A DNA stretch of 64,000 bases, taken from positions 1 through 64,000 of IMG/VR virus record IMGVR_UViG_3300037804_000367, one strand, 5' to 3'. This stretch comes from a virus. Made by a program: the position numbers and the translations under genes. The notes beneath the pieces were generated by a model. That model worked only from the letters and a program-made list of their open reading frames with translations, ran no database searches and had not been told where the DNA came from. Of this stretch, positions 24,066-31,531 are shown piece after piece (the stretch's first letter is position 1; the number at the start of each line of letters is the position of its first letter).

Positions 24066-25916
24066 TTAGGATATCATTGAAATAAAATCGTGCTCTGTTA
24101 TAACAGATATGTTTAACTTCTGTGCTTTCTGTATCTTAGATGGACCTACACCTGACGCTCCACAAACCAAATACTTTAGTTTACCCGACACACTTGCGAT
24201 AGTTCCTCCGTTGTCAACAACCATTTGTTGAAGTTGTTTACGAGGTTGATCAGTCTTTCCTGTTATGCAAAACGTCTGACCATTTAAAGTATCACTTGAC
24301 TGAACTGTTTCAATAACAACTTTCTTTTTCTCATTGTATCTTTCATCAAGAGTAATCATTTCCATGATGATACAATTATCTAGCCAAGAGGCACGAATGT
24401 TATCAATAGTAATCTTTCCAATACCACTTACATCATAAAGCACCATACAGTCATCTAGCTCAATAAACTTATTGAACTGTTCATATCCGAAACGATCAAA
24501 TAGTTTGTCCAGAGTCTTTCTACCTGAACCTTTCCAAGTAAGACATTTAAGAATTTGTTCAGTAGGAGCTGTGAATACTTTTGTTAATATATCCTCTTCG
24601 AGTTGAACTTGTTTCTTGTATTTTGGATCAGCTTTAAATTTAAATAAGTCTTCATATGATGTAATATCAAATCTTATCAAACTCTTTGATGTAATTCCTT
24701 CGATACCCATCTTAATAATGAATGACTCAACTTGCTTGACTGATTTACCTTCACAATCTTCATTGACACAAATCAAATGTGTTCTATTTTTATCCCAAGT
24801 GACTTCATGTTCACATCCCGGACAAGCTATTTCATCAACCGCTAATGTGCCAGTACCTTCTACTTTAATAATACAAGGAATGATATCACCGCTCTTCTGA
24901 ATAGTTACAATCGAACCACTTACAATTCCTTCTTTAAAAACATATGAAGCATTGTGAGCAGTTGCTCTACTAACAGTAGTACCTATCAACTGAACAGGAT
25001 CAATGTTTACAATCGGAGTCAGCTTTCCAGTCTTACCAAGGTTCCAGTCCACTTCGGTGACATGTGACTTTGCAAAAGAGTTATTGACTTTGAATGCTCG
25101 AGCGTTATCAGGATAGTACTTGTCATTCTCTCCGATCCATGTATCACCGTGTACTACAAGACCATCAACCATATAATTAGATTGTTCGCAAACCTTTTCA
25201 TACCAACGGGTTAGATCTTCTTTGGTAGTTTCTTTTGGAAGTGCAAAATATAAAGGCGGTTCAAAATTCCAGTTCTCTAATTGACGTAATTGTTCATGTC
25301 TAGTTAAATCACTATTGACTATTTCATAAGCAATAAAACTCACAAGGTTACATAATTCAGGAATAGTTTTCTTGTTTCCGATAATACCTACTGTGCTATT
25401 GCGCAGGTTTTTATGTTCACGAGATTGATCCATTATTTGAAGTTGTTCAAATGAACTATTAGTAAGAGTTAACTCTCCGCGAATGGTTCCAGTAAAGTCA
25501 CTGTCTTCAATGTTTGGTATGATATGTTTACATTTTGCAGTTTGGTTCTCACCGAGTTCGCCATCGCCACGTGTAGCAGCAGAAACAAATTGACCATCAA
25601 CAAACTTTGCAACTAAACTCATGCCATCTACTTTTGCTGATACGATAAGTTTATCATCTGATTGTTTACTCCACCACTTGTCAAATGAATCATCTTCTGC
25701 TTTAGTCTTCTTTAACGATCCACACATCTGATCGTGTTTGACCTTACCAGGAGCACTCATTAACTTTGAACGAACTTCTACTTCATCTAATTGTGAAGTG
25801 GCAATGAACGAATCGAGAATGTCATCAAAAGCATCATCAGATATTTGAGGGTCGCCACAACGATAAGCTGTATTGTATTGTACTATTTTTTCCCAGATGG
25901 ATGATTGGTCAGTCAT
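24066..25916 (-). CDS. ligA: NAD-dependent DNA ligase
   Basis: 616 residues. KVDGMSLVAKF (about residues 99-109) holds the adenylated lysine, followed by TRGDGELGENQT. An OB-fold region, a four-cysteine zinc finger (CPGC...CVNEDC, about 366-386), helix-hairpin-helix segments and a C-terminal BRCT domain (QTFCITGKTD to the end) follow in LigA order. It is shorter than bacterial LigA (about 670). T4 itself uses an ATP ligase, so this is a notable difference. NAD dependence links it to the phage NadM at 137-1081. Confidence 0.95.
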   Translation of the reverse strand: MTDQSSIWEKIVQYNTAYRCGDPQISDDAFDDILDSFIATSQLDEVEVRSKLMSAPGKVKHDQMCGSLKKTKAEDDSFDKWWSKQSDDKLIVSAKVDGMSLVAKFVDGQFVSAATRGDGELGENQTAKCKHIIPNIEDSDFTGTIRGELTLTNSSFEQLQIMDQSREHKNLRNSTVGIIGNKKTIPELCNLVSFIAYEIVNSDLTRHEQLRQLENWNFEPPLYFALPKETTKEDLTRWYEKVCEQSNYMVDGLVVHGDTWIGENDKYYPDNARAFKVNNSFAKSHVTEVDWNLGKTGKLTPIVNIDPVQLIGTTVSRATAHNASYVFKEGIVSGSIVTIQKSGDIIPCIIKVEGTGTLAVDEIACPGCEHEVTWDKNRTHLICVNEDCEGKSVKQVESFIIKMGIEGITSKSLIRFDITSYEDLFKFKADPKYKKQVQLEEDILTKVFTAPTEQILKCLTWKGSGRKTLDKLFDRFGYEQFNKFIELDDCMVLYDVSGIGKITIDNIRASWLDNCIIMEMITLDERYNEKKKVVIETVQSSDTLNGQTFCITGKTDQPRKQLQQMVVDNGGTIASVSGKLKYLVCGASGVGPSKIQKAQKLNISVITEHDFISMIS

Positions 25917-25963
25917 GAATCAGTGTTCCTTTTTAATTTATTATCTAGTAAAGTGCTTAAAAT

Positions 25964-26143
25964 TTAATCGATCAAATCATATCGATCAGCAAGTTCTTCA
26001 TCATAATCAGAAAGCTTTTTCCAATTAAGAATAATAACATCTTTGTTACGTTGCCAATTAAAAGGATGCTCAGCAATGATTTTATTATACTTCTTTAAAG
26101 GAGCTCTTAGAAACTCAGGCTCCTCATAACATATCCAATACAT
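25964..26143 (-). CDS. small hypothetical protein
   Basis: 59 residues (MYWICYEEPEFLRAPLKKYN...). The frame is open from an ATG that overlaps the stop of the upstream gene (TAATG arrangement at 26143), which supports translation. No family recognised. It lies between ligA and the 76-residue gene. Confidence 0.5.
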   Translation of the reverse strand: MYWICYEEPEFLRAPLKKYNKIIAEHPFNWQRNKDVIILNWKKLSDYDEELADRYDLID

Positions 26144-26373
26144 TATTGATCCTGCTTCGGAGCATATTGAATATGTTGAAGAAGTTTGAGTACTCCATCT
26201 TCTTTCATGTGAGCAGTCTGTGCAACTATTGCATCTGGGTCAGCATCTTTGATTGGATTTTCAAAAACAAAAGCGGTAGTAGTAACATCCAATATAACTT
26301 CTTGACGTTGCTCATTCTCATCGACCTGATAACATTTTGTTGGATTTGTTTGTGATTGTACAATTGTATACAT
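26143..26373 (-). CDS. hypothetical protein
   Basis: 76 residues, no family recognised; a beta-rich N-terminus with a helical end. It shares its first base with the stop of the 60-residue gene upstream, a tightly coupled pair. Confidence 0.55.
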   Translation of the reverse strand: MYTIVQSQTNPTKCYQVDENEQRQEVILDVTTTAFVFENPIKDADPDAIVAQTAHMKEDGVLKLLQHIQYAPKQDQ

Positions 26374-26555
26374 TAATTATCCTCATTTTGTTTTTTGATA
26401 AAGTTAACAAAGTCGTCAATAACATCTTCTTTGCCTTCGTACCAAGAGTCTGTACTTTCGCAATACTGAGGAGTGTTAACCTCTTTATTGATTTTCATTT
26501 CTTCTATTCTGATTCTATCTACTAAATCATTATAAAGCTTTTCAAAATCTTTCAT
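26373..26555 (-). CDS. hypothetical protein
   Basis: 60 residues, acidic, helical. First gene after the early promoter at 26586-26613; heads a coupled run of three small genes leading towards ligA. Confidence 0.55.
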   Translation of the reverse strand: MKDFEKLYNDLVDRIRIEEMKINKEVNTPQYCESTDSWYEGKEDVIDDFVNFIKKQNEDN

Positions 26556-26585
26556 TTTTAATTCCTTGTTGATCTTTACTATATT

Positions 26586-26613
26586 AATATACTTCTTTAA
26601 TGTGATAAGTCAA
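26586..26613 (-). promoter_or_regulatory. conserved early promoter (leftward)
   Basis: TTGACT (26613-26608), 16-base spacer, TATATT (26591-26586) on the minus strand. 31 bases before the 60-residue gene. Confidence 0.75.
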
Positions 26614-26632
26614 CAAGAAATTCAAACAAATG

Positions 26633-26758
26633 TTAATCTTTTTTGGGAGGGAGGGTTGTAGTAGTACATTGACCTTTCAGAGATGTCTTCTCTGTGGCCA
26701 ATGAATAATCTGGATTGATATAGTTGTATCCTAATTCGTTACCTTGAGGAGTACTCAT
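26633..26758 (-). CDS. very small hypothetical protein
   Basis: 41 residues, MSTPQGNELGYNYINPDYS then a Thr/Pro/Lys-rich tail. Its ATG overlaps the stop of the 46-residue gene upstream (TAATG), and both lie behind a late promoter, so it is probably a late structural or packaging peptide. No family recognised. Confidence 0.45.
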   Translation of the reverse strand: MSTPQGNELGYNYINPDYSLATEKTSLKGQCTTTTLPPKKD

Positions 26759-26898
26759 TAGTTCTTTAGAATAGATATAGGAGCTGATGGATCAACAACT
26801 AACACTTTCTTTTTCTTCTTCTTATCAAGTATCTTATCAGCACTTGCTTCAGATATAACAGGCAGGTCTTCTTTGATCATTTGCTTTGGTTGTTCCAT
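26758..26898 (-). CDS. very small hypothetical protein
   Basis: 46 residues with a run of six lysines in the middle (DKKKKKKVLVVDPS). An AGGA ribosome-binding site precedes the ATG and an exact late promoter octamer lies 26 bases upstream. Its charge suggests a nucleic-acid or prohead role; this is inference only. Confidence 0.5.
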   Translation of the reverse strand: MEQPKQMIKEDLPVISEASADKILDKKKKKKVLVVDPSAPISILKN

Positions 26899-26923
26899 AA
26901 TAATATCCTTTAGTTGTTTTAGT

Positions 26924-26931
26924 TATTTATA
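26924..26931 (-). promoter_or_regulatory. T4-type late promoter (leftward)
   Basis: Exact TATAAATA on the minus strand in front of the two very small genes at 26898-26633. Confidence 0.75.
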
Positions 26932-26961
26932 TTTTAAATGATATGCAAACATATTCAATAT

Positions 26962-26993
26962 AAAAAAAAATCCCAACCGGCTAAGGTTAGGAT
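26962..26993 (-). terminator. intrinsic terminator of the large RNA
   Basis: On the minus strand ATCCTAACC, loop TTAGCC, GGTTGGGAT, then T8-9. A textbook terminator with no coding gene directly upstream, which is the best evidence that the 680-base region is transcribed leftward. Confidence 0.9.
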
Positions 26994-27640
26994 AAGAAAA
27001 AAAAGCAAAGTTTTAGGACAAACTCTATCCTCTGCTGATGGTGATTACTAACTGTCCACGCCGCTGTAAACGACTTCACCATCTTCGACCCAGTTGTTAC
27101 CTGTTAGGGCATGCAACTGTACACTACGTAAACTGTTGACTTCTAGTGTCAAATATATCCTCAGAGCTACCAAGTCATATAATTCACTGATCTCTTTCTC
27201 ATGCTAGGTACATGGTCCATCAATCCCCTTTCGGGACATCTAAGCTATTGCTAACTCAAACATTAGTCGCTTCGTCAATTCAGTCTGATACGTTTAAGAC
27301 TTTCGTCTCTTACCTAGACATTTATCATTAGATAGCATGTCTTTGGTGTCGTTCTTTCGATAACGTAACCAATCCGTTAGTAACAATATCAGCGTTCCTA
27401 CTTTGGCGAGTAGTCTCATAATATTGTCTTACTAATAGGTTTCGAGAACCGCCAAGCTCATCTATCCTATCCACCGTCTAAAAGGAAGCATGTACTCTAG
27501 GAGAAGACGATCTCCATATCCTTTCTTGGTCCTGACTATTCCCGAAGGTCAACCGCCCGACATTGCAAGTTGATTTATTCTCCCGTCAACAAAGGGAGAT
27601 GGACAACTAGTGTCCGTTACTTTTTACTTATTATATATTC
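26962..27640 (-). ncRNA. large structured non-coding RNA candidate (~680 nt)
   Basis: No open frame of note on either strand. The region is visibly richer in G and C than its surroundings and full of short hairpins with stable loops, for example CCCGAAAGGGG and GAGACGAAAGTC on the minus strand and a 5' hairpin GGACACTAGTTGTCC. It ends in a strong intrinsic terminator. Size, structure and position at the end of a phage tRNA array recall the GOLLD and ROOL ornate RNAs, but I cannot align it to either. The 5' end is uncertain: a TATAAT at 27635-27630 could be its own promoter, or it may be cut from the tRNA transcript. Confidence 0.7.
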
Positions 27641-27657
27641 CTACTAATGTAAGCACT

Positions 27658-28065
27658 TTAAAGCCATTCTTTTACTTTTTCTCCGAATTTTATTTCAATC
27701 GTAGCTGTTTCAGTTAAATAATGATTAATGACGCTGCCATGACACTGAAACGTTTCAATCATACATAGGTCTCTGCCACCAGTGTGTTCACCAACTGATC
27801 TTATTTTATTATATAAAATATGAAGAGCTGTTAGTCTATTGCTCTGATCTTTAACTCTATATGGTTTTGAAGTTAGAAAGATTTGAGGAGTAGTACTGAG
27901 ATTTCGATTATACTCAGGAAGTTCTTGCTTCATTCTCTTTTGACGTTTGCTCAATAATCTAATTTCATTCTTGATGAATCTTATTACTTTCTTCTTTAAC
28001 TTGTCCATAAAATCTTTAACCATTGAATTAAAAAATGTAAAATGTATTCCCCAGTAGATTTTCAC
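27658..28065 (-). CDS. hypothetical protein
   Basis: 135 residues from a GTG at 28065 with GGAG 5 bases upstream. Basic N-terminal half, then PYRVKDQSNRLTALHILYNK, a segment I believe recurs in uncharacterised phage proteins. It sits between the large RNA and the transglutaminase-like gene, with about 240 non-coding bases upstream that contain a few hairpins. Confidence 0.55.
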   Translation of the reverse strand: MKIYWGIHFTFFNSMVKDFMDKLKKKVIRFIKNEIRLLSKRQKRMKQELPEYNRNLSTTPQIFLTSKPYRVKDQSNRLTALHILYNKIRSVGEHTGGRDLCMIETFQCHGSVINHYLTETATIEIKFGEKVKEWL

Positions 28066-28302
28066 TACATCTCCATACTCCGCGCACGGTACGTTTCTAT
28101 TCGATAAAGGATATCGCCTTTATCAGATTCCAGTATAAGCATCGTTCATTTAATTTCAGTTGTTACTTATGATCAGTAAGATAACAAACTACTTTCAAAA
28201 GTGTCGTCCTTGACAGTCTACAACATTCATGACTATGGCGTCTTGCTTCGGATAACTTGATAATATTATACCTATTGGTTACGTTATGGGAAAATTGTTA
28301 TA

Positions 28303-28734
28303 TTAATTTGCAAAATCTTTATTGTTCTGTTTAGCTTGTTTAAGTTCTTTTGATAACTCAGTCTTTGACATCACTCTTACAAATACTCCTGTTTGAGATA
28401 ATGTTTCGAGAAGAATACCTTTTGTCGGATCGTAGTATCTAAAATTGTTTCTGTTTTGCTTTCTTTCTACTCTTACGAGTGCATGATGCATATTACTTCT
28501 ATCAGGTTTGATAACTACTACTTCTGCAGGAACTCCTTGTTTCTCTAACGCTCGTTGATATATTGCACACTTGTTACTACAATCAAAAAAACCTAATCGA
28601 TATGGAGCTCTGTACAAATCCCAGAATTTTTTATCACATGGAATTTGATTATCTTGATTTGAATTAGTCATTGCACCAGTTGAAAGAAACCCAATCAATA
28701 GATAAACAAATGTCATTTTTCTGAAAGTAATCAT
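28303..28734 (-). CDS. exported transglutaminase-like protein
   Basis: 143 residues. An N-terminal signal segment (TFVYLLIGFLSTGAMT) is followed by GFFDCSNKCAIYQRALEKQG (nucleophile Cys about 52), HHALVRVER (His about 85) and RYYDPTKG (Asp about 101), the Cys-His-Asp order of transglutaminase-like cysteine proteases. Predicted to act in the periplasm or cell wall, cutting or modifying a peptide. It lies between the tRNA array and the large RNA. Confidence 0.65.
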   Translation of the reverse strand: MITFRKMTFVYLLIGFLSTGAMTNSNQDNQIPCDKKFWDLYRAPYRLGFFDCSNKCAIYQRALEKQGVPAEVVVIKPDRSNMHHALVRVERKQNRNNFRYYDPTKGILLETLSQTGVFVRVMSKTELSKELKQAKQNNKDFAN

Positions 28735-28785
28735 ATTTAATTTTCCATTTGTTTTATTATCCAGCTATTAGATGAAAATTTAAAG

Positions 28786-28871
28786 CGGAAAGCATAGGGA
28801 TCGAACCTAATACCACAAGTGTACCAACCGTTTAGCAAACGGTGACCAGCGCCAAGCCAGTATTACTTTCC
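28786..28871 (-). tRNA. tRNA-Ser (GCU)
   Basis: Class II tRNA. Acceptor GGAAAGT / GCTTTCC, anticodon loop TTGCTAA, long variable arm, discriminator G. Reads AGC/AGU. Last tRNA of the leftward array. Confidence 0.9.
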
Positions 28872-28884
28872 AAAAAAGAATATA

Positions 28885-28954
28885 GTGATTGAGCAGGATT
28901 CGAACCTACATCTCGGCGCCCAAAAGGTGCGACTTCCCATTAGTCCATCAATCA
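28885..28954 (-). tRNA. tRNA-like gene with an aberrant anticodon arm
   Basis: Acceptor TGATTGA / TCAATCA, D arm (GACT/AGTC) and T arm (GTAGG/CCTGC) are intact. The segment between D and T stems is only 21 bases, and no 7-base loop on a paired 5-bp stem can be drawn (best: GCACC-TTTTG-GGCGC with an A.C mismatch). Isotype unclear; possibly a decayed or specialised tRNA. Confidence 0.6.
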
Positions 28955-29054
28955 GTCCCTTACACTTTTACATACACAACTTTCAATCGTACTCTAGATT
29001 ACAAAAGCGTACGCGTATATTACTAATGTTAGTTTCTTTTACTATAAAATGTGG

Positions 29055-29139
29055 AGACTAGTGTCAGATTCGAACTGACGAGAGGATTTCTCCTAGCGGA
29101 TTTGCAATCCGCCGCCTTCAACCACTCAGCCAACTAGTC
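29055..29139 (-). tRNA. tRNA-Cys (GCA) with a class II long variable arm
   Basis: Acceptor GACTAGT / ACTAGTC, discriminator T (the Cys identity base), anticodon stem-loop GCGGA-TTGCAAA-TCCGC as in bacterial tRNA-Cys. The variable arm is long (AGGA-GAAA-TCCT), normally seen only in Leu, Ser and Tyr tRNAs. The 5' part overlaps the end of the HNH gene at 29118. Confidence 0.85.
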
Positions 29140-29699
29140 AAAAAATTATTTCTATATTCTATTACTTCTTGCTCTACTAAATGTTTTAAATTATTGTTGT
29201 GCCAATACAAATGATGATTAGGACACATTGGTATTAAATTTTCAACTGAATTGTCATTGTGATCTTCATTAAAATGATGAACCGAAACTGCATTCTCTTC
29301 GTCACACACTACACATTTTCGTTCATGATGTTCAAAACAAATTCTCACATACGCTTGTTTTGAATCAATTTTAAAATTAGGATGATTCTTTCCACTTCTA
29401 AAGTGTTTATTTCTACAAGCTAATGAACATGTTGTTCGGTTTCTTCTATCAGTTCCTTTAATAATACGAACTTCAGTTTCAAACTCAGTATCACAAACTG
29501 GACAATTCTTTTTTACTTTCTGGTACACGCCTCTATTATTATGATTTGAATCAAAATGTTCAATTGATATATTATTATCTTTGATGATAGCTTTAATTTT
29601 AGATCTAGCATACGATCTATCATTTCCTATCAGTGAGTTACAAACATCCTTGTATGTGAATGATTCTTTTATTATTTTTTTTACTTTTTCGATGTCCAT
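29118..29699 (-). CDS. HNH homing endonuclease
   Basis: 193 residues. An N-terminal DNA-binding segment, a four-cysteine zinc site (CPVC...CSLAC), and an HNH nuclease core CVVCDEENAVSVHHFNED followed by CPNHHLYWH (about 132-165). It has its own late promoter at 29727. Its final codons (LTSWLSG) are encoded within tRNA-Cys, so it appears to have inserted at or captured the 5' end of that tRNA gene. Related in style to the HNH genes at 32220 and 33277. Confidence 0.85.
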   Translation of the reverse strand: MDIEKVKKIIKESFTYKDVCNSLIGNDRSYARSKIKAIIKDNNISIEHFDSNHNNRGVYQKVKKNCPVCDTEFETEVRIIKGTDRRNRTTCSLACRNKHFRSGKNHPNFKIDSKQAYVRICFEHHERKCVVCDEENAVSVHHFNEDHNDNSVENLIPMCPNHHLYWHNNNLKHLVEQEVIEYRNNFLTSWLSG

Positions 29700-29726
29700 T
29701 ATATATTCCTTTATGATTTATAAAGG

Positions 29727-29734
29727 TATTTATA
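29727..29734 (-). promoter_or_regulatory. T4-type late promoter (leftward)
   Basis: Exact TATAAATA on the minus strand, 28 bases before the HNH ATG, with AAAGGA between. Confidence 0.75.
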
Positions 29735-29808
29735 ATATAATGGGTAATAACATAGACGGTGAACTTATTTATTCACTATCTTGTTGGTCCCCTGACAAAA
29801 AGATAAAG

Positions 29809-29881
29809 GGTGATGGACGAGAGTCGAACTCGCATATAACTCGATTCACAGTCGAGCGCTTTACCATTAAGCTACCAAAAC
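29809..29881 (-). tRNA. tRNA-His (GUG)
   Basis: Anticodon stem-loop CTCGA-CTGTGAA-TCGAG, discriminator C with a G encoded at -1 (29882) as required for His. Two acceptor positions (3-70, 4-69) are mismatched (T.C, T.T), which is unusual but leaves five pairs. Confidence 0.8.
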
Positions 29882-29890
29882 CATATTAAG

Positions 29891-29962
29891 TACACCGTTC
29901 AGGACTCGAACCTGAAACTTTCCTTTCGTAGAGGAAAATGATATCCATTTCACTAACGGCGC
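29891..29962 (-). tRNA. tRNA-Arg (ACG)
   Basis: Acceptor GCGCCGT / ACGGTGT, anticodon stem-loop TTCCT-CTACGAA-AGGAA. A34 would need host TadA to become inosine to read CGU/CGC/CGA. Confidence 0.85.
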
Positions 29963-29972
29963 AGATTTAAAT

Positions 29973-30050
29973 TGGCGTAGAAGAAGGATTCACACCTTCG
30001 TGTTGAAAGAGACAGGTTTACTACTCTGCTGTATCGTCAGTCCGAACTAC
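29973..30050 (-). tRNA. degenerate tRNA-like sequence with encoded CCA
   Basis: A clear T arm (GAAGG/CCTTC with loop TGTGAAT) and 3' end TTCTACG-CCA. The 5' half pairs poorly (only GTAG/CTAC) and the anticodon region around CTTTCAA lacks a proper stem. Probably a decayed tRNA-Glu. Confidence 0.45.
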
Positions 30051-30201
30051 CAGTCCTATTGTCCAACCTTTAAGTTTGATCCTATCCTGACATGATTAGT
30101 AGTTTAGTCTAACCTGTTTCAATCAACTTTCAAACACATAGCATTTACCAGAGAGATCTCTTATCTCACTAACTTAACTTAGTACTACATAAAAATTTTA
30201 A

Positions 30202-30354
30202 TTACTTGTCACTTTCAATGTTTACAGGAATAGTTACATCATGAATACTATCTGAAAACCTAGACAACTTTCCAAAACTAACTAACATGACTAATTGCAT
30301 CAATGGATGTGCTATCATATTATGCACTATCCAATTTTTATATAACCATTTCAT
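30202..30354 (-). CDS. small conserved phage protein
   Basis: 50 residues from the ATG at 30354 with AAGGA 7 bases upstream; a longer reading would start inside tRNA-Trp. WLYKNWIVHNMIAHPLMQ and FSDSIHDVTIP match a small protein found in many phages, with a short hydrophobic middle. Function unknown. Embedded in the tRNA array. Confidence 0.65.
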   Translation of the reverse strand: MKWLYKNWIVHNMIAHPLMQLVMLVSFGKLSRFSDSIHDVTIPVNIESDK

Positions 30355-30421
30355 GATTGTTCCTTGAACTATTATTAAATTTAATTGCTCTTTATTATCC
30401 TTTAGTATTATAATAAAGTTA

Positions 30422-30492
30422 CAGGTCATCAAGGATTTGAACCTTGATCAACGGTTTTGGAGACCGTCATGTTACCATTACACTAATGACCT
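30422..30492 (-). tRNA. tRNA-Trp (CCA)
   Basis: Acceptor AGGTCAT / ATGACCT, discriminator G, anticodon stem-loop ACGGT-CTCCAAA-ACCGT. Confidence 0.9.
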
Positions 30493-30556
30493 AACTGGTA
30501 TGAAGAAGTTCTCGTGTACATCGATACTATTCTTTTTCACTGCATACCTCAGTTAG
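30491..30556 (-). ncRNA. possible small hairpin RNA in the tRNA array
   Basis: The gap between tRNA-Trp and tRNA-Ser folds into a long helix: CTAACTG/CAGTTAG plus GTATG/CATAC separated by a 2-base bulge. No open frame. It may be a processed spacer or a small stable RNA. Confidence 0.4.
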
Positions 30557-30599
30557 AATATCATGGCTTAAAGGCTCTAGTAATACTCTGGTAGAATGG

Positions 30600-30686
30600 C
30601 GGAGAGTAGAGGGATCGAACCCCTAGCCTTTTGAGTTGCCACCACCGGGTTCAAACCGGTTTGCAGACCATTCCGCGGTACTCTCC
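30600..30686 (-). tRNA. tRNA-Ser (UGA)
   Basis: Class II. Acceptor GGAGAGT / ACTCTCC, anticodon stem-loop ACCGG-TTTGAAC-CCGGT, long variable arm, discriminator G. Confidence 0.9.
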
Positions 30687-30692
30687 GTTTTA

Positions 30693-31127
30693 TTATTGAA
30701 CTTGATGATCAGCGACAGAACTTGCACACCAGCTATCAGGTTTTAATTTATAATCATAACCGAATCCTTTTACGAATCCACAAATTTCATTCTTGTACAA
30801 CCCACTTTTGAATTTAGGATTTTGATTTACGTCCAAGTGAATTGTAATGTTTTGGGATATCATTTTAGATATCTTCTGTGCTACTTCTAGTGACATCCAT
30901 GCTTCGTGAATCAAACGATCTCGTAATGACGGGAACAACTCTGTATAGTGCATTCTTTTTATTACATGGTTATCGTTTTTCTTTACTAGTGCGATGACTG
31001 TACTAAAAAGAACTTGTTTATTCTTTCTTTGAGAATCTGTTCCGATGAATACTTCTCTGCCATCACATGCATGTTGTTTTAAGAACTCGTCAATGTCGAG
31101 CTCTGTTCCTGATAGTGTAGTCCACAT
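30693..31127 (-). CDS. RNase H-like YkuK/DUF458 protein
   Basis: 144 residues. VFIGTDSQ near residue 26, HLDVNQNPKFKSGLYKNEI (about 97-115) and KPDSWCASSVADH at the end are the signature of the DUF458/YkuK family, which is predicted to have an RNase H fold. Possible nuclease or tRNA/RNA-processing role; its place among tRNA genes is suggestive. An AGGA site precedes the ATG. Confidence 0.75.
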   Translation of the reverse strand: MWTTLSGTELDIDEFLKQHACDGREVFIGTDSQRKNKQVLFSTVIALVKKNDNHVIKRMHYTELFPSLRDRLIHEAWMSLEVAQKISKMISQNITIHLDVNQNPKFKSGLYKNEICGFVKGFGYDYKLKPDSWCASSVADHQVQ

Positions 31128-31171
31128 TTTCCTATTCCTTGTTTGTTTCTCCTTTGAGAATGTTATGTTAG

Positions 31172-31245
31172 TATCACTGCTAGGACTCGAACCTAGAACC
31201 TATGGTTTAGAAAACCACTACTCTATCCAATTGAGCTACAGCGAC
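31172..31245 (-). tRNA. tRNA-Arg (UCU)
   Basis: Acceptor GTCGCTG / CAGTGAT, anticodon stem-loop GTGGT-TTTCTAA-ACCAT, discriminator A. Reads AGA/AGG, rare in many hosts. Confidence 0.9.
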
Positions 31246-31259
31246 ATGTTGTAAAAAAG

Positions 31260-31331
31260 TCCACCTGGTTGGTTTCGATCCAACTTCCCCGATTTAAAAG
31301 ACCGGTGCTATCCCAATTCAGCTACAGGTGG
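31260..31331 (-). tRNA. tRNA-Lys (UUU)
   Basis: Acceptor CCACCTG / CAGGTGG, anticodon stem-loop CCGGT-CTTTTAA-ATCGG, discriminator A. Confidence 0.9.
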
Positions 31332-31346
31332 GTGTTTGTAAAAAAG

Positions 31347-31418
31347 CCTCGTAGGTAGGTAACGATCCTACATCTCCGGTTCTTCAAACCAGCGCTAATC
31401 CATTTCAGCTACTACGAG
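31347..31418 (-). tRNA. tRNA-Phe (GAA)
   Basis: Acceptor CTCGTAG / CTACGAG, anticodon stem-loop CTGGT-TTGAAGA-ACCGG, discriminator G. Confidence 0.88.
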
Positions 31419-31423
31419 AGTTG

Positions 31424-31518
31424 TTTAATCACAAGTCGCATGGTAGGCAGCTGTGCTTGCGCAGTGAACTGTTCATTGCATTAGACCTCTCTCGAAAGAG
31501 TTACGTCTTGTGATTAAA
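31424..31518 (-). ncRNA. small structured RNA closed by a 12-bp helix
   Basis: 95 bases between tRNA-Phe and tRNA-Leu, bounded by a perfect 12-bp helix (TTTAATCACAAG / CTTGTGATTAAA). Inside are further hairpins, for example CTCT-TTCG-AGAG, and TGC-GCAA-GCA. It is neither a tRNA nor coding. Comparable in setting to T4 RNA C and RNA D, stable RNAs of unknown function in the T4 tRNA cluster. Confidence 0.7.
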
Positions 31519-31531
31519 GTTGTAAAAATTA

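Noticed and set aside
29809-29882. tRNA-His pseudogene because of the odd acceptor
   Set aside because: Re-pairing shows five of seven acceptor pairs, a G at -1 opposite C73 and a perfect anticodon arm, so it may well work.
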